DNA of 64,000 bases from positions 247,501-311,500 of the forward strand of contig WPIO01000214.1 in NCBI GenBank assembly GCA_009760855.2. Direction: 5' to 3'. The stretch comes from Cristatella mucedo (lineage: Eukaryota > Bryozoa > Phylactolaemata > Cristatellidae). Below are positions 44,806-58,195 of the stretch, piece by piece (the first letter of the stretch is position 1; every line of letters starts with the position of its first letter). The position numbers and the translations under genes were made by a program. Below the pieces are notes generated by a model that ran no database searches, was not told where the DNA came from, and saw only the letters and a program-made list of their open reading frames with translations.

Positions 44806-45775
44806 GTGCTCCTTCCGACGAACGCTCTCCTTTCGGGATGCACTCCCTCCGACATAGACGAGTGTTAATTAGCACTGTCTTGAGTAGTTCGACCGTCTGT
44901 GTGGCAGTGGCTTGCCAACTGCTCGATTGTTGACAGCATTCTTTACCGAAGTCATAATGCTGGAGCTACTTACGTTTGAGCCACGCGAACAGGGGGGGGG
45001 GTAGGTAGGGGCCAGGCGGTGGCAGCTTCGCTGGCTGCTGCCCGGCTGGTGCTGAAATGCTGACCTTGATGCATCAGCCAGATTGTGACAGCCGAGATAG
45101 TACGCACGTGCGAGCGTGCGGTTCCTGGACTTGAAATTACTGAGAACTGGTCACATCCTAATCTGTGGTTTGGCGGCAAAAGTAGCAAACGCCGCGGGCA
45201 ATAGTCATAGTTTCGCTCTTGACATTAACGAGCGAAATGCTGTGCGTGCTGTAGCTGCTGCAGCTGCTGGACAGGTACTGGCGGAGCAAACCTCAGCCAG
45301 CGGCTGGGCTATCGAGCAGACTGCTCGGACCGCTATGGATACGGACTCGTTGTATTAAGGTATTATTAGACTCGCTGTATCAAGGCCTCCTCACTGCTAG
45401 CGTGTTCGGTCATGCATGCATGCCTGCGCGCGCCCTTGCGCCGCACCTAGGGGTCGCTAGCCGTGATTCAAGCTTCCCACGCATTTGTCACGTGTCTACG
45501 AGGACGGGCACGTTCTCGTTTCTGCTCCCGTTTCTGCTCCCGCAGACTTGAGCCCAGAAGAGCCTCGGTGGCAGCAGCAACAACTTGTAACATTGTCGCC
45601 AGTCCTGATAGGCAGCAGGGGGGGAGGTGGGTAGGGGGAGGGAGGGAGGGAGGAGGGAGCTGTCTGTCGCAATCAGGAAAACAACAGGTGCGCACACTTT
45701 ACTTTACGCCCACAACCAACACTAGGCTATCAATCTTGGGAAGGCACTCGGAAAGGCAGCTGCAGGTTAGGTCGG
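44806..45775. other. No gene recognised
   Basis: Mixed sequence with a G run at 44992-45001 and GGGAGGGAGGGAGG near 45638. No gene is recognised. Confidence 0.4.

Positions 45776-45853
<78 letters not shown>
45776..45853. repeat. (TGC)26 triplet repeat
   Basis: Seventy-eight bases of uninterrupted TGC (CTG/CAG class), followed by TGCCGCC. In the open frame it reads polyleucine. On the minus strand it could read polyglutamine, polyserine or polyalanine, but no gene context is seen. Confidence 0.98.
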
Positions 45854-45854
<1 letters not shown>

Positions 45855-46054
45855 GCCGATCCTTGGGCTGGTGCACTAGCTGTGACTAGGAACTTGGAAT
45901 AGAAAAGGCCTGAGTCAATAATGAGTCTTATCGTGCCAATTGACACGAGTCCTTTCCAGCATAAGAAATTTAGTTACATCTGGGTGCTACACAAATGTCT
46001 TAATATAATTATTATTGTGCTGGCATATGATTGGGTGAGTCCACAAGTATGCTC
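45854..46054 (+). other. Possible eroded LINE tail
   Basis: CCTTTCCAGCATAAGAAATT, TTAGTTACATCTGGGTGCTA and CACAAATG resemble a diverged L2-A or SINE-2 tail, followed by AATATAATTATTATTG. Weak evidence. Confidence 0.3.
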
Positions 46055-46205
46055 CCTCATTTGGCCAAGGGGTTAACTCCTTTAACGACTGAGGTCAAGG
46101 TGAATTCATATTTGATGACCGAGATCTTGGACTCAAGCTCCGCTGCATATCTGAAGCAACTGGATAGAGATTAAGTTTTCTTAGGGTGCTATACAAATAA
46201 ATTAT
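46055..46205 (+). mobile_element. SINE-2 copy d
   Basis: TTTGGCCAAGGGGTTAAC is a pol III A-box match at the same place as in copy b. TTGGACTCAAGCTCC is at the B-box position. The tail CTGGATAGAGATTAAGTTTT plus CTTAGGGTGCTATACAAATA is L2-A-like and ends in ATTATTTTATTTT. Confidence 0.75.
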
Positions 46206-46853
46206 TTTATTTTAAAATTTTAAATGTGCATAAGCCCACAGGCCCGGACATGTGGCATGTATAACATCGCCAAGTGGTACACCAAGGCGCCTGTGAGAAA
46301 AAAAAATACGGCCAGCTGTTGGCAGTTGCACCCACAATCTCCGACATCGGCAGGGGGCATAAGTCCTCAAAGGAAAACTAGCCGCAGAGTCTTAGCCCAG
46401 CGGTACTTCACCGCGAGTCTGTCGGGCTCCGGTGATGGAAAGAAGCCCTACAGCTCGCTGAGAACGTGATCCGTGCCTGGATCTCGAGAGCTGCTGCTAC
46501 AAGATAAGCTTGTTTATCAACGACAGCTCAGGGATGTACATCGCCGCTAAGCAACTTCTTGTCGAGCACGATTGATTCCGTATGAAGGAAAGAGAGCACC
46601 GAGGTCCAGCAGCACCTTGCCCCTTGCCACCGTGCCGTCAGTAGATCAGCAGGTAGGCAGTGTAGCTAACTAGTGTTTGCACACTGTGCTGCCGTGCGAA
46701 GCCTTCGATGACCAGCCAGAAGTCACAAATACTGAAGGGAATGTAACAAAGGCTGAAACCATTTTTTTTTAACCATGCATGTCTGCCGAAATGCACCACC
46801 GTCTGATGCAGCAAGCTCGATAACTACCGAAGTGTATCAATGAACCGGTAGAG

Positions 46854-46857
<4 letters not shown>
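46206..46857. other. No gene recognised
   Basis: Mixed sequence with no repeat family or coding similarity that I can identify. Confidence 0.4.
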
Positions 46858-46948
<91 letters not shown>

Positions 46949-46958
46949 GATTTATCAT

Positions 46959-46992
<34 letters not shown>

Positions 46993-47002
46993 GATTTATC
47001 AT

Positions 47003-47033
<31 letters not shown>

Positions 47034-47034
47034 G
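46858..47034. repeat. Composite (TA)n / (CA)n repeat
   Basis: A TA run of about 60 bp is followed by alternating blocks of (CA)n, (TA)n and the word TGATTTATCAT, which occurs twice (about 46949 and 46992). This gives a tandem unit of about 44 bp made of two dinucleotide types. Confidence 0.95.
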
Positions 47035-47468
47035 CCGTCCCTCGTTTATCGCAGTTAATCGGTTCCAGACTCTGCCACGATGGGTGAATTTCTGCAAAGT
47101 ACGATTCTTTATTTATAAATCGAATATTTTCGTAACTGGAGCATAGAAAACCTGTTCATGACCCTCTAATTTGATTTTAACATTATTAAAGCCCTCTGGA
47201 CATGAAATAACACCCTTTTAGTCACCATTACACTCGTATTAACCAATATATTAGACAAAGTAAGGGACAATAAGACGTATTAGAAGTTGAAGGATTTGTG
47301 GGGGGAGGGTGCTCGAATACATAGACCAACGTACGTGCAGTAATTTAATTTTAATTTTGATGAAGGGGTGTGTAATTGACGCAGACAATCGAGCGCACAC
47401 TGTATCATTTTCACCATTTTGAACTGGAGGGACGACTGTATGTACACACAGGGTATATGCATATACCC
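47035..47468. other. No gene recognised
   Basis: AT-rich unassigned sequence. Confidence 0.35.
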
Positions 47469-47830
<362 letters not shown>

Positions 47831-47882
47831 CCGTTAGTAATAGTATTATTAGTATCCTAAATATGTAATAATACCAATAATA

Positions 47883-48046
47883 CTAGCTGGTTTAACAGCT
47901 TCTTTTTGTATAGCTACAGAAGAGCTTTAAAGGCTATCACCACCCTTGCAGTGGCAATAAAGTATCGCCCACAGCAGGATTCGAACCCACAACCTAGTGG
48001 TCGTAAAAAGCAACCGCCTTACTCGGTGAGCCATCATGGCTCACCA
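47883..48046 (-). mobile_element. SINE-1 copy f
   Basis: On the minus strand: GGTGAGCCATGATGGCTCAC, CGAGTAAGGCGGTTGC, GGTTGTGGGTTCGAATCCTG (B box), the body, and AAGAAGCTGTTAAACCAGCT then AG. The head begins with a GAGCCATGATGGCTC palindrome. Confidence 0.9.
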
Positions 48047-48064
48047 ACATACATAGTACGTATT

Positions 48065-48540
48065 GACATTCAGAATAATAATAATAATATAATAATATTG
48101 CACTTGATAAAGCACCCTCAGAGAACTTAATCTCTTTCTAGGCGCTTTACATTTGCTGCAAAGTGATACGCAATAGAATAGTAAGTAAAATCATGCTTGA
48201 AAAACAAACAAAATAAATAACATGGTTAGGGGTTACATGCACTGGGTCAGCATGCAAATGTGGTTAGTGGCAGCATGAACAGTGTCAGCACGCATAAGCA
48301 CATCGAGGACGAATCACAAGGACCCACTAAATGCTGTCCTAAATAGGTATGTTTTTAAGTTTCTTTTAAATGTGGTCAGGTCAGGGGATGTTCTGATGCA
48401 GGTCGGGAGGGAGTTCCAGGCTGTGGGAGCATACGAGCTAAATGCACGGTCTCCAAAGGATTTAAGGTTTGTACGAGGTATTTCTAGACTGTTGGATTCC
48501 GAAAAGCGAGTGGTACGATGCTTTGCCTGATGGGGTAGTA
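48065..48540 (-). mobile_element. L2-A LINE 3' portion
   Basis: On the minus strand it matches the 30.6-kb copy from the WNSLPTCIRTSPDLTTF coding part through the 3' untranslated region to the (ATT)n tail. The tail lies at 48070-48100 as AATAATAATAATAT. It is closely similar to that copy and 5'-truncated near 48540. Confidence 0.9.
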
Positions 48541-48682
48541 TATCTGAAAGAATAACACTAATGCTGTTAAAAAATCCGTCGTCTGGGCCATCAGAAGTTC
48601 ATAACCATAGTCCAAGTCTAAAAGTCTATAGTACGACCTGTCAGAGTGGACTTCTTTATTATATACCTTGGGAAACTCATCA
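48541..48682. other. Possible extra L2 coding sequence
   Basis: GGGGTAGTATATCTGAAAGA and the following sequence are not matched in the other copies. Unassigned. Confidence 0.3.
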
Positions 48683-48761
48683 TGTCGGATCTATCTGATT
48701 ATAATGTCGGATCTATCTGACCATGATGTCTGATCTATTTGATCATAATGTCTGATACGCT
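48683..48761. repeat. 22-bp minisatellite, about 3.5 units
   Basis: ATGTCGGATCTATCTGATTA plus TA, then two diverged copies, then ATGTCTGATACGCT. A further copy of the unit is found on the far side of the next L2-A element (49593-49622). Confidence 0.85.
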
Positions 48762-49590
48762 ATAATAATGATAATAAGAATAATAATGCTTTTGATAAAG
48801 CGCCCTCAGAAAACTCAATCTCTTTCTAGGTGCTTTACATTTTCTGCAAAGGGAAACGCGATTTAATGGTGAGTAATATCGTGCTTGATAAACAACATAC
48901 AACATGAATAACATAGAGGTGATATGCACAGGGTCAGCATGCAAGTGTGCTTAGTGGCAGCATGCACAGTGTCAGCACACATAAGCACATTAAGAACGAA
49001 TCACAGGGTCTAACTAAATGCTGTCCTAAATAGATGTTTTTAAGTTCTTTTTAAATGTGGTCAAGTCAAGGGATGTTGTAACGCAAGTCGGGAGTAAGTT
49101 CCAGGCTTTGGGAGCATACAAACTAAATGCACGATCTCCAAAGGGTTTGAGGTTAGTACGAGGTATTGATAAAGTGTTAGATTCCGAAAAGCGGGTGGTA
49201 CGATGCTTGGCCTGGTGGGGGAGTAGGTGTAAGAGATAGGCTGGAGCCAAAGAATGAAGTGACCTAAAAGTGAGCGACGAAACCTTGAAGTCGATCCGTT
49301 GCTTGACTGGTAGCCAGTGCAGGTCTGCGAGAAGTGGTGTGATGTGGCAACTGTGATGCTCATGACAGACAAGCCTAGCTGCAGAGTTTTGCCACCAGCT
49401 GTAATCGCCTGATTGCGCATGCCGGTAGGCCAGCAAGCAGTAAGTTACAGAAGTCAAGACGGAATGTCACGAATGCATGGACCAACTTAGACGTGGTATC
49501 CATATCTAAACAAGTCCGAATTTTAGCAATGTTATGGTAGCTAAAAGTAGGCAGACATGACTGTGAAGCTGATGCGGTCGTCTGTGACGC
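48762..49590 (-). mobile_element. L2-A LINE, longest copy, with target-site duplication
   Basis: On the minus strand two frames give, in order, YHNIAKIRTCLDMDTTSKLV, HAFVTFRLDFCNLLLAGLP, then ADLHWLPVKQRIDFKVSS, LKPFGDRAFSLYAPKAWNLL and FKKNLKTSI. This is the post-active-site third of an L2/CR1-like polymerase. One frameshift lies near 49.4 kb (RLQLVAKL to NSAARLVC). The tail is (ATT)n-like at 48762-48790. The 5' truncation point coincides with a near-perfect 30-bp repeat of the left flank (48732-48761 versus 49593-49622, 27 of 30 identical). Confidence 0.9.
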
Positions 49591-49622
49591 TAGATCTATC
49601 TGATCGTAATGTCTGATAAGCT

Positions 49623-50218
49623 GTGTCTTCAAAGTTCTGTGGCCTGAAGGCTGGGAAATGGTATACTTGTTTCCTTCGAAGCCCTTCACACTGACTGCTA
49701 TCCGAGCGGCATAGCTAGACCCCTGGCGGCCTGAAACAGCTAAACGCTGAGAGCAGCTTGTCCAGGGGGCATGTCGGATAGCCCACGACACGCCCCTTCG
49801 GCTCTGTCCTTGGGAGGGGGACCTACTGGCCCCCTCAGCCTACTCGCATGGATTTCGGCAACATCGAGCTTCAGCCACGCCTGGAGCTCCTGACAACAAG
49901 ATCGAGATCACAGTTATGGGCAAACTCAGCATCACTCAGAAACTGGAAACCATCAACCTCAAAATTTATTCAACAAGCATCTCTGCCTGTAGCCTCTGAA
50001 AGGAATTTAGGTTTAATTATAAGAAAACTATGACGATGCCAGTAGCTCCACTGTCAATTCTGCCTACTTTCAGTTAAATGATATTGGAAAAAAAATAAAT
50101 TGTTCGTGTTTACACATGATAAACCAGTGCAAAGTTGGTTCACGCACTTGAGAATCATGCTTCGATTTCAGTAACTCTCCGTGCACATCTTCGTGGTTAA
50201 AAAATAAGGCTCTTACAT
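49623..50218. other. No gene recognised
   Basis: Mixed sequence. AT-richer after 50.0 kb. No gene or element is recognised. Confidence 0.4.
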
Positions 50219-51000
<782 letters not shown>

Positions 51001-51436
51001 TTCCACATCCTTCGGAGGAGAGGCATAACCCACTCGGCCGTGACGTTACACACGATGCGAACAGACTTATTCAGTGTTCACGATAAATGAACCCGATAAT
51101 AAAGGCCAATCATTCTGCCTTATGCAGAAGCAAGGGAGAATCATAAAACCGAAAATGACTCGAGTCTTCAATGTGCACATACCGAAGTTGCTTAATCCCC
51201 CTTCTTGCTTTTCGGTCGCTCTTTTTTTGTCCTCACTCATTTTTCGTCTCCGTCGATTGGAGAGTACATAGAAATACCAATACATGACCCGCAGACGGGA
51301 GGAGGCCTTGGATGGCTTAGCAAGTAGCCCAGCAAGCACGACAACCTTTGCCGCCATGCCGGCAAAGGTCAAAGCTTTACATGATGCAAGGCTTATTCCA
51401 GGGTATATATACACGTCTGAGTGCACAATGCGTCTG
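51001..51436. other. No gene recognised
   Basis: Mixed sequence with no repeat family or coding similarity that I can identify. Confidence 0.35.
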
Positions 51437-51690
51437 CATTCATACTTTCCTGCTGCCGACTATGGCTCATCCTTTTCAGCCGTCCTAAGCTGCTACTTCC
51501 ATGCTACACACTACCTCAACTGCTCTCCTGACTGCTATGCTTCCCACTTTCTCTATGTTGCGTGAGACGAAGTCTGTTGGCTACCAAATGCGTACCGAAA
51601 GCCGCTTAGGCTGTGAGTGCGCTGTACAAAACTCTCCTGCGTAACACTCACATGGTCTTTATGACTTTGTGGAGTTACAGACGGAGATAC
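51437..51690 (+). mobile_element. LINE-B 3' end
   Basis: TTTCCTGCTGCCGACTATGG, CACTACCTCAACTGCTCTCC, AAAGCCGCTTAGGCTGTGAG and the final TTTGTGGAGTTACAGACGG match the 7.0-kb copy closely, starting just after the WNSLP block. Confidence 0.85.
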
Positions 51691-52223
51691 ACTATATTAC
51701 ATTACGTCTATTTTCCTTACTGCATCTACAGCCAAGCAGAGTCAACCTGATCTAGATGCTGCCACCATCGTCGTTAACCTGTTCACGTCAGCTCATCAGC
51801 AACATTTTTTTACTAGGTATAAAATATGATTCTTGTTAAACATTCATTTATTTGATGCCCTTCAGACCCGTGACTTACACGTCGCTTGTAGTACAAATCA
51901 CGAATATAAGGACAGCACCTATGTCACTCTTCATCGTGTCCTGCATGTACCTGTTTCTGCTTCCACTTGGACGTCTCGTGATGCATGGTAGACTTGCGTA
52001 TGCTCTATAAAAAAAGCTCAAACCATCAAATTCATGCATTCTAATTTTCGGGGTATGGACATATGTATTGCCTATGAGTATATATATATATGCCTATTTG
52101 GTATGGACTGCCGTCACCACAACCGCAGCTTGCTCTATTAGAAACCATCATTCAATCCATCCATCCTCCTAATTATACTGAGTTGATTTTATTTTAATAG
52201 AGCATGAACTTCATTTGATCATG

Positions 52224-52225
<2 letters not shown>
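51691..52225. other. No gene recognised
   Basis: AT-richer sequence with a short (TA)n run near 52079-52092. Nothing else is recognised. Confidence 0.4.
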
Positions 52226-52271
<46 letters not shown>

Positions 52272-52290
52272 GAGAGAGAGGGAAAGAGGG

Positions 52291-52384
<94 letters not shown>

Positions 52385-52512
52385 GTCTCTCTATATATAT
52401 ACCTGTCTCTATATAAAGAGAGAGACAGGGACATAGAGATAGATAGAAATAGAGAGAGAGAGACAGAGAAAGAAAGAGAGAGAGAGTGGGAGAGAGAGAG
52501 AAGAGAAAGCAC
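52226..52512. repeat. (TA)n and GA-rich compound microsatellite
   Basis: TA at 52226-52267, a GCAGAGAGAGAGGGAAAGAG spacer, TA at 52293-52381, then CTCTC/TATATA and GAGACAGGGACATAGAGATA-type GA repeats to 52512. Confidence 0.95.
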
Positions 52513-53149
52513 CTCTTTATCAGCCGCTGGCCGTCTGATGCTCTGAGCTAGGAAAACCTGCCAGGCGAATACAACGAACGTCCATCTACTGTGCAGATCT
52601 CCAATTCTGCAACGACGAACACAGGAGACGGCAGAGAAAAAGAAGTATACTGCAAACGTATAACATTCAGACATGCAGATGGCTGCTGATGGCCTGATAG
52701 CTTACTTAGCCTAGCGGCACTCGTACGAAGTCGTGCAGTGTAAAATTCAGCAGGTGATGCTCTCCTGCTCAGCGAACAAGTGCAGGCAGCATTGGCAGCA
52801 GCTCTGTCTCTGCCCTCTGCTCTGCCTCGAGGGCCGAGGGCGTTGGCAGCAGATGCTCTCAGAGGTGGGTGCAGCCAGAGCCCTGTGCCATGTGCCCTTC
52901 ACGTCCCTGCCATCGCTTCTTGATTGCCGTGCCAAACTGCTCGAACTCGATTTGCTGCTTTTTGGTCTTGGCATTTCATCGACTGCACTCGCTCTCAGCA
53001 GGCAAAGGCTGCCTGAGCGAACAGAGCTGGAGACTATGTGTGGGGAGGCCATGCCAAGCAGGATGACACGTGGTGCATGCATGAGTGCATCACGTGAGTG
53101 CATGAGAGCAGTCGCACGAGTGCGTGAGCACTTTTAAGCTGGATTGGGC
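52513..53149. other. No gene recognised
   Basis: CpG-poor, GCAG/CTGC-rich sequence. A 134-codon plus-strand frame at 52733-53137 has no recognisable domain. Confidence 0.4.
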
Positions 53150-53371
53150 GTGTGGATGTGATTTTGTGTGTGTGCACACATTTGTCCGTGCGTTCGTGCA
53201 TGTGAGTGTGCACGCGGTGTGTGTGTGTGTGCACGCGGTGTGTGTGCGTGCGTGTACTTTTGGGCATGCTTTTGTGCATGCACGTTCGTGCATGCAAGCT
53301 TGTGTGCGTGTGTGTTAAAGTTCTACACATAGACACACACACACACCGTACACACACACACACACACACAC
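53150..53371. repeat. TG-rich degenerate repeat ending in (CA)n
   Basis: GTGTGCACGCGGTGTGTGTG-type units (two copies near 53207 and 53230), TGTGCATGCACGTTCGTGCATGC units, then (CA)n on the same strand at 53334-53371. TG followed by CA on the same strand forms a loose inverted repeat. Confidence 0.85.
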
Positions 53372-54175
53372 ACGTTCATATCGAATACATTCTTTGTTTT
53401 ACCTTCGACATGCATAGCCTCTATTTCGGTACCTCGATGTCTCTTCACGTGCCTATATAAATGGCTGCATGTGCACGTGTGCCTGTCTACGTACATACGG
53501 CTGCATGTATGCATGCTAGTGAGGCTGTGTGGCCCCCCCCCATGTGCCCACCATGTGGTTGGCCACCATGCCTGGTCAGGCGATGTCTGCAAGGCGACAG
53601 CTGCCAAGTACAGTGAGCTAATGTGCTGGACAGCTGTCAACTGAGTTGAACCAGTGCCAAAGCCAACCGCTGGCCCTGCAAGCAATGTCTCACAGCGATT
53701 GTGAGCTGCTACATCGTGCTGCCTGAATGCCGTAGCACATGTCCCATCAAAATATTAATTTCTCTCCTGGCATTTTAATCGGGGCAATGGCTTAGGTCGA
53801 TATGCTGATTACTCGGCCGTGCATGCTGCCTGCTCGACAGCAATCGTGGATCATTGTGGCCGAGCAGTCGGCTGCAGCGGAAGCCCGATGCAGCCTACCA
53901 CACTTGATTGGCCCAAACTTGACGTCGAATGTTCTTGAGCCAAAGGATACAAACCATTCTGCAAAGCACGAAGAACACTCTCAAGCGGTCCAGTGCAAGA
54001 GCCTGTTTTTGGCAACCAAAGCAGGTGACATGCTGGAGCTATTCCGGAAAGAATGTACAACCGGTGCCTGCAAAAGGCATTGAGGGACCTTCTACCAAGC
54101 TAACATAGCTACTTACATCTCCTCAAAATGGCAGGCGTTGCAAACATTAAGGTTGCACACTATGAAAAAAATCAT
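53372..54175. other. No gene recognised
   Basis: CpG-poor mixed sequence with a C run at 53534-53541. No gene is recognised. Confidence 0.4.
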
Positions 54176-54220
54176 CTTAGCTGATTTAACAGCCTCGTTT
54201 GTATAGTAGTAGAAGAACTT
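54176..54220 (-). mobile_element. SINE-1 copy g, 3' part (interrupted)
   Basis: CTTAGCTGATTTAACAGCCT and GTATAGTAGTAGAAGAACTT match the reverse complement of the SINE-1 3' end. The copy breaks at about 54220 where an L2-A insertion begins, and it resumes at 54519. Confidence 0.85.
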
Positions 54221-54518
54221 TATAATAATAATAATAATAATAATAATTCACTTGATAAAGTGCCCTCAGAGAACTTAATCTCTCTCTAGGCGCTTTACAC
54301 TTGCTGTAAAGTGAAATGCAATTGAATGGTAAGTAAAATCATGCTTGAAAAACAAACGAAATGAACAATATGGTTAGGGGTGACATGCACAGGGTCAGCA
54401 TGCAAATGTGGTTAGTGGCAGCATGCACAGTGTCAGCACTCATAAGCACATCAAGGACGAATCACAGGGACCCACTAAATGCTGTCATAAATAGGTGTGC
54501 TTTAGGTTCCTTTTTTAT
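54221..54518 (-). mobile_element. L2-A LINE 3' end inserted in SINE-1
   Basis: The (ATT)n tail (as AATAATAATAATAATAAT on +), the conserved tail element, the 3' untranslated region and the last polymerase codons are all present. It is closely similar to the 30.6- and 48.1-kb copies. It ends near 54518 with TTCCTTTTTTATTT. It splits SINE-1 copy g and is therefore younger than that SINE. Confidence 0.9.
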
Positions 54519-54634
54519 TTGGCTAGCACTTCCACTTGCAGTTGGCAATAAAGGATCGCCCAACAGCAGCATTCGAATCCACGACCCATCGGTCGTGAAG
54601 AACGAGCACATTACCTCCTGTGGGCTATGCCGGC
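54519..54634 (-). mobile_element. SINE-1 copy g, 5' part (interrupted)
   Basis: GCAATAAAGGATCGCCCAAC, GCATTCGAATCCACGACC (B box on minus) and GAGCACATTACCTCCTGTGG match the SINE-1 body and head. The A box is diverged. Confidence 0.85.
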
Positions 54635-55365
54635 CTTTTGTGAAACGTACCGTGTGACTAGTACGCAGTCGTGCATGGCCCACATTTGTCCACTGCAATT
54701 GGGTCATCGGGCAATAGGCCATATGACCAACTCACGAGAAGAGTTTCAGAAACTTGGTCTACGGCTCGACTTTTCGGTGTAAGTGTGACTACCTACCGGG
54801 AATGCCTCGCTATGGAAGAAAGTGAATTTAATTTATTCCTGCACAACAAGAGCTCACATAACAGAATAAGGCTAACCCTGACAACATTTAACACATAGGA
54901 GATTGCTTGACTGACCTACATTCGGCTGAAAGATCAATAGGAATACGAGCTTTATTCCTACATGTTATTTAACCTCATCCTACTGCTAATACGCAGACCT
55001 AAACTGACTGGAAAAGTCAATGACATCTAATTGAACATGGCTACTTCCATAATTACAGCTGCATAATATGGGCTCTCTCACTTTCTCGGAACCTTCCTGC
55101 AATTTTTACTGCGAGCTTTGTTTTGAATGATCTGATAGAAAAGCAGACGTCCTGTGGAGCACTAGGCTCATAAAATGGTGTCATCGGGGGGGGGGGGGGG
55201 GGGGGTCGGGGGCCTTCGGATCCCTTCAGGGTGGGCCGTTGTCGTTCCAGGAACTGATTACTTGCAAATTGGATCAGTGTACTTCGATCCGACCCCGTGC
55301 CCAAGGAAACAATTGAATCCACTGCAGTTGATTCTGAACTGGGTGACCGAACTTTCCTGCTGAAG
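54635..55365. other. No gene recognised; G20 run
   Basis: A run of 20 G lies at 55186-55205, followed by TCGGGGG. No gene or element is recognised. Confidence 0.4.
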
Positions 55366-56641
<1,276 letters not shown>

Positions 56642-56869
56642 AGTATACACACAGCCAGAAAGCAAATGAACTTGTTATTATTGAGCTATGGGCAGTAATT
56701 ATTGTCTGCCATCGTTGGCACAGACCATACACATGTGCTGCTCTACGATTCGTGAGCCCTGCCTTGAGGCCTTGGTCTCACAACTATCGGTCTCCGACAA
56801 TGCGCACTTGCACTGTTTGCAAAAAGCAAGCAATATTTTGTGTAAAAGCAGCACCAGCCTTTAGTTCTG

Positions 56870-56962
56870 GAGCTGCTACAAATGTTAAGTGCCCAGAAAG
56901 AGACTGAGTTCTCTGAAGGAGGTAAAACAAATTTGCTATTATTATTGTAACTATTATTACTG
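56870..56962 (+). mobile_element. L2-A LINE tail, diverged
   Basis: ACAAATGTTAAGTGCCCAGA, AAGAGACTGAGTTCTCTGAA and a later ATTATTATTGTAACTATTATT are a diverged tail element without upstream sequence. Confidence 0.65.
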
Positions 56963-58079
56963 CTACCACTATTACACGCGTTTGTAATGACACTGACCTG
57001 CAACCATATGCTACTTTACCCCTGTACACACGTTGACTGGTGCTTGCTGAGGACTAACTTCACGGTCTCCTGCTAGCGCTGGCAGGTCCGTGCTGCTACG
57101 GTTTGCTGAAGAATGCAGTAACCATGATCTGACGCTGCTGCCACCAGATTTTGGGAGCAGATTATCATAAGTCTTGCATAAAATAACGGCCCCGATAAAA
57201 CCTGACAAGTGTTGGCCGTGTTCACACGTTTGCCTGCCTGTTCCTAGGCACTCCGGAGTCAGGGACCGATGGGCTGGCAACGACTGCCAAACGGCTTGCT
57301 GAGAGACCGACTCAATGCTAAGGCTGGGCACTTTTAAGGCTTCACTTAGCACTCGAAGCTAATGCAAACAACCTGGGCGATAGTGAGGCCAAGATAGTAT
57401 TCATGCTTACAAGGGTGCGATCAAATGAACTTGATTAACAAATCGCATCAGAACGGAATGTACACACGAAAGCTCTCGAAGAAGCAGCAGTATCAGCTAG
57501 CCTACCCAGAAAGAAAAGTGCAATTGCTAATACTATTAGGGCTGGATCTGATAAACGGGTGCTTGATTGTATGCAGAAATACGTTATTTTCCAGCCTGCC
57601 TTGCCACAAACTTGTAGCTAGTGTGAACCGTCAATTCCGTCGAGAGCAGAGGTATAGAACTATGTACGAAGAATTGGTTTCTCGGTGCAGTGCACGGTAT
57701 AGGTGATCATGCAGCTGGAAGTGGTAAAGATAGATGCAGTGAAGGTACACTGGACATGACATTTAATTGTTGAAGATGGTCAGCAACGTGATTTCATCTT
57801 ATTAGCTGATGCTCTGAGAAGAAAATTTAAAAGCGATAAATACAACCGACTATGGTATGCCTAGTAGTGCAAGCGGTGTGTTGTGATCTAACCGCAAATG
57901 CGACTCCAAACATAAAAAGTGTGTGGTCAATGTTGCTTGGTGACTCGATACGATATCGCTTCAGTCAGAACATTCATGAAGTGAATCGTGAAGAAGCAAT
58001 GCCTTCGGTTTACATACTTCTTGGTTGGACGAATCATTTCCATGAGAGAGCGACGATTCGTGAAAGAACTCGAAAACAA
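56963..58079. other. No gene recognised
   Basis: Unassigned. Reading frames at 57425-57706 and 57852-58082 (+) are short, with no recognisable domain. Confidence 0.4.
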
Positions 58080-58165
58080 TAAAATATTAGTAATGCAACA
58101 TTTGTGTAGCGTATCCTCAGAGATATTCATTTTTCTAGGCACTCTAAACATGCTCTAAAGGAAGG
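58080..58165 (-). mobile_element. L2-A LINE tail, diverged
   Basis: The minus strand reads CCTTTAGAGCATGTTTAGAG, TGCCTAGAAAAATGAATATC and TCTGAGGATACGCTACACAA, then TTACTAATATT. It keeps the layout of the tail element with many changes. Confidence 0.55.
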
Positions 58166-58195
58166 TAAGCGATGGTATCTGGAAAAAGGTAGATA

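Noticed and set aside
51437-51690. LINE-B segment as part of L2-A
   Set aside because: The 3' sequences are unrelated apart from the general polymerase end motif, so I keep them as separate families.
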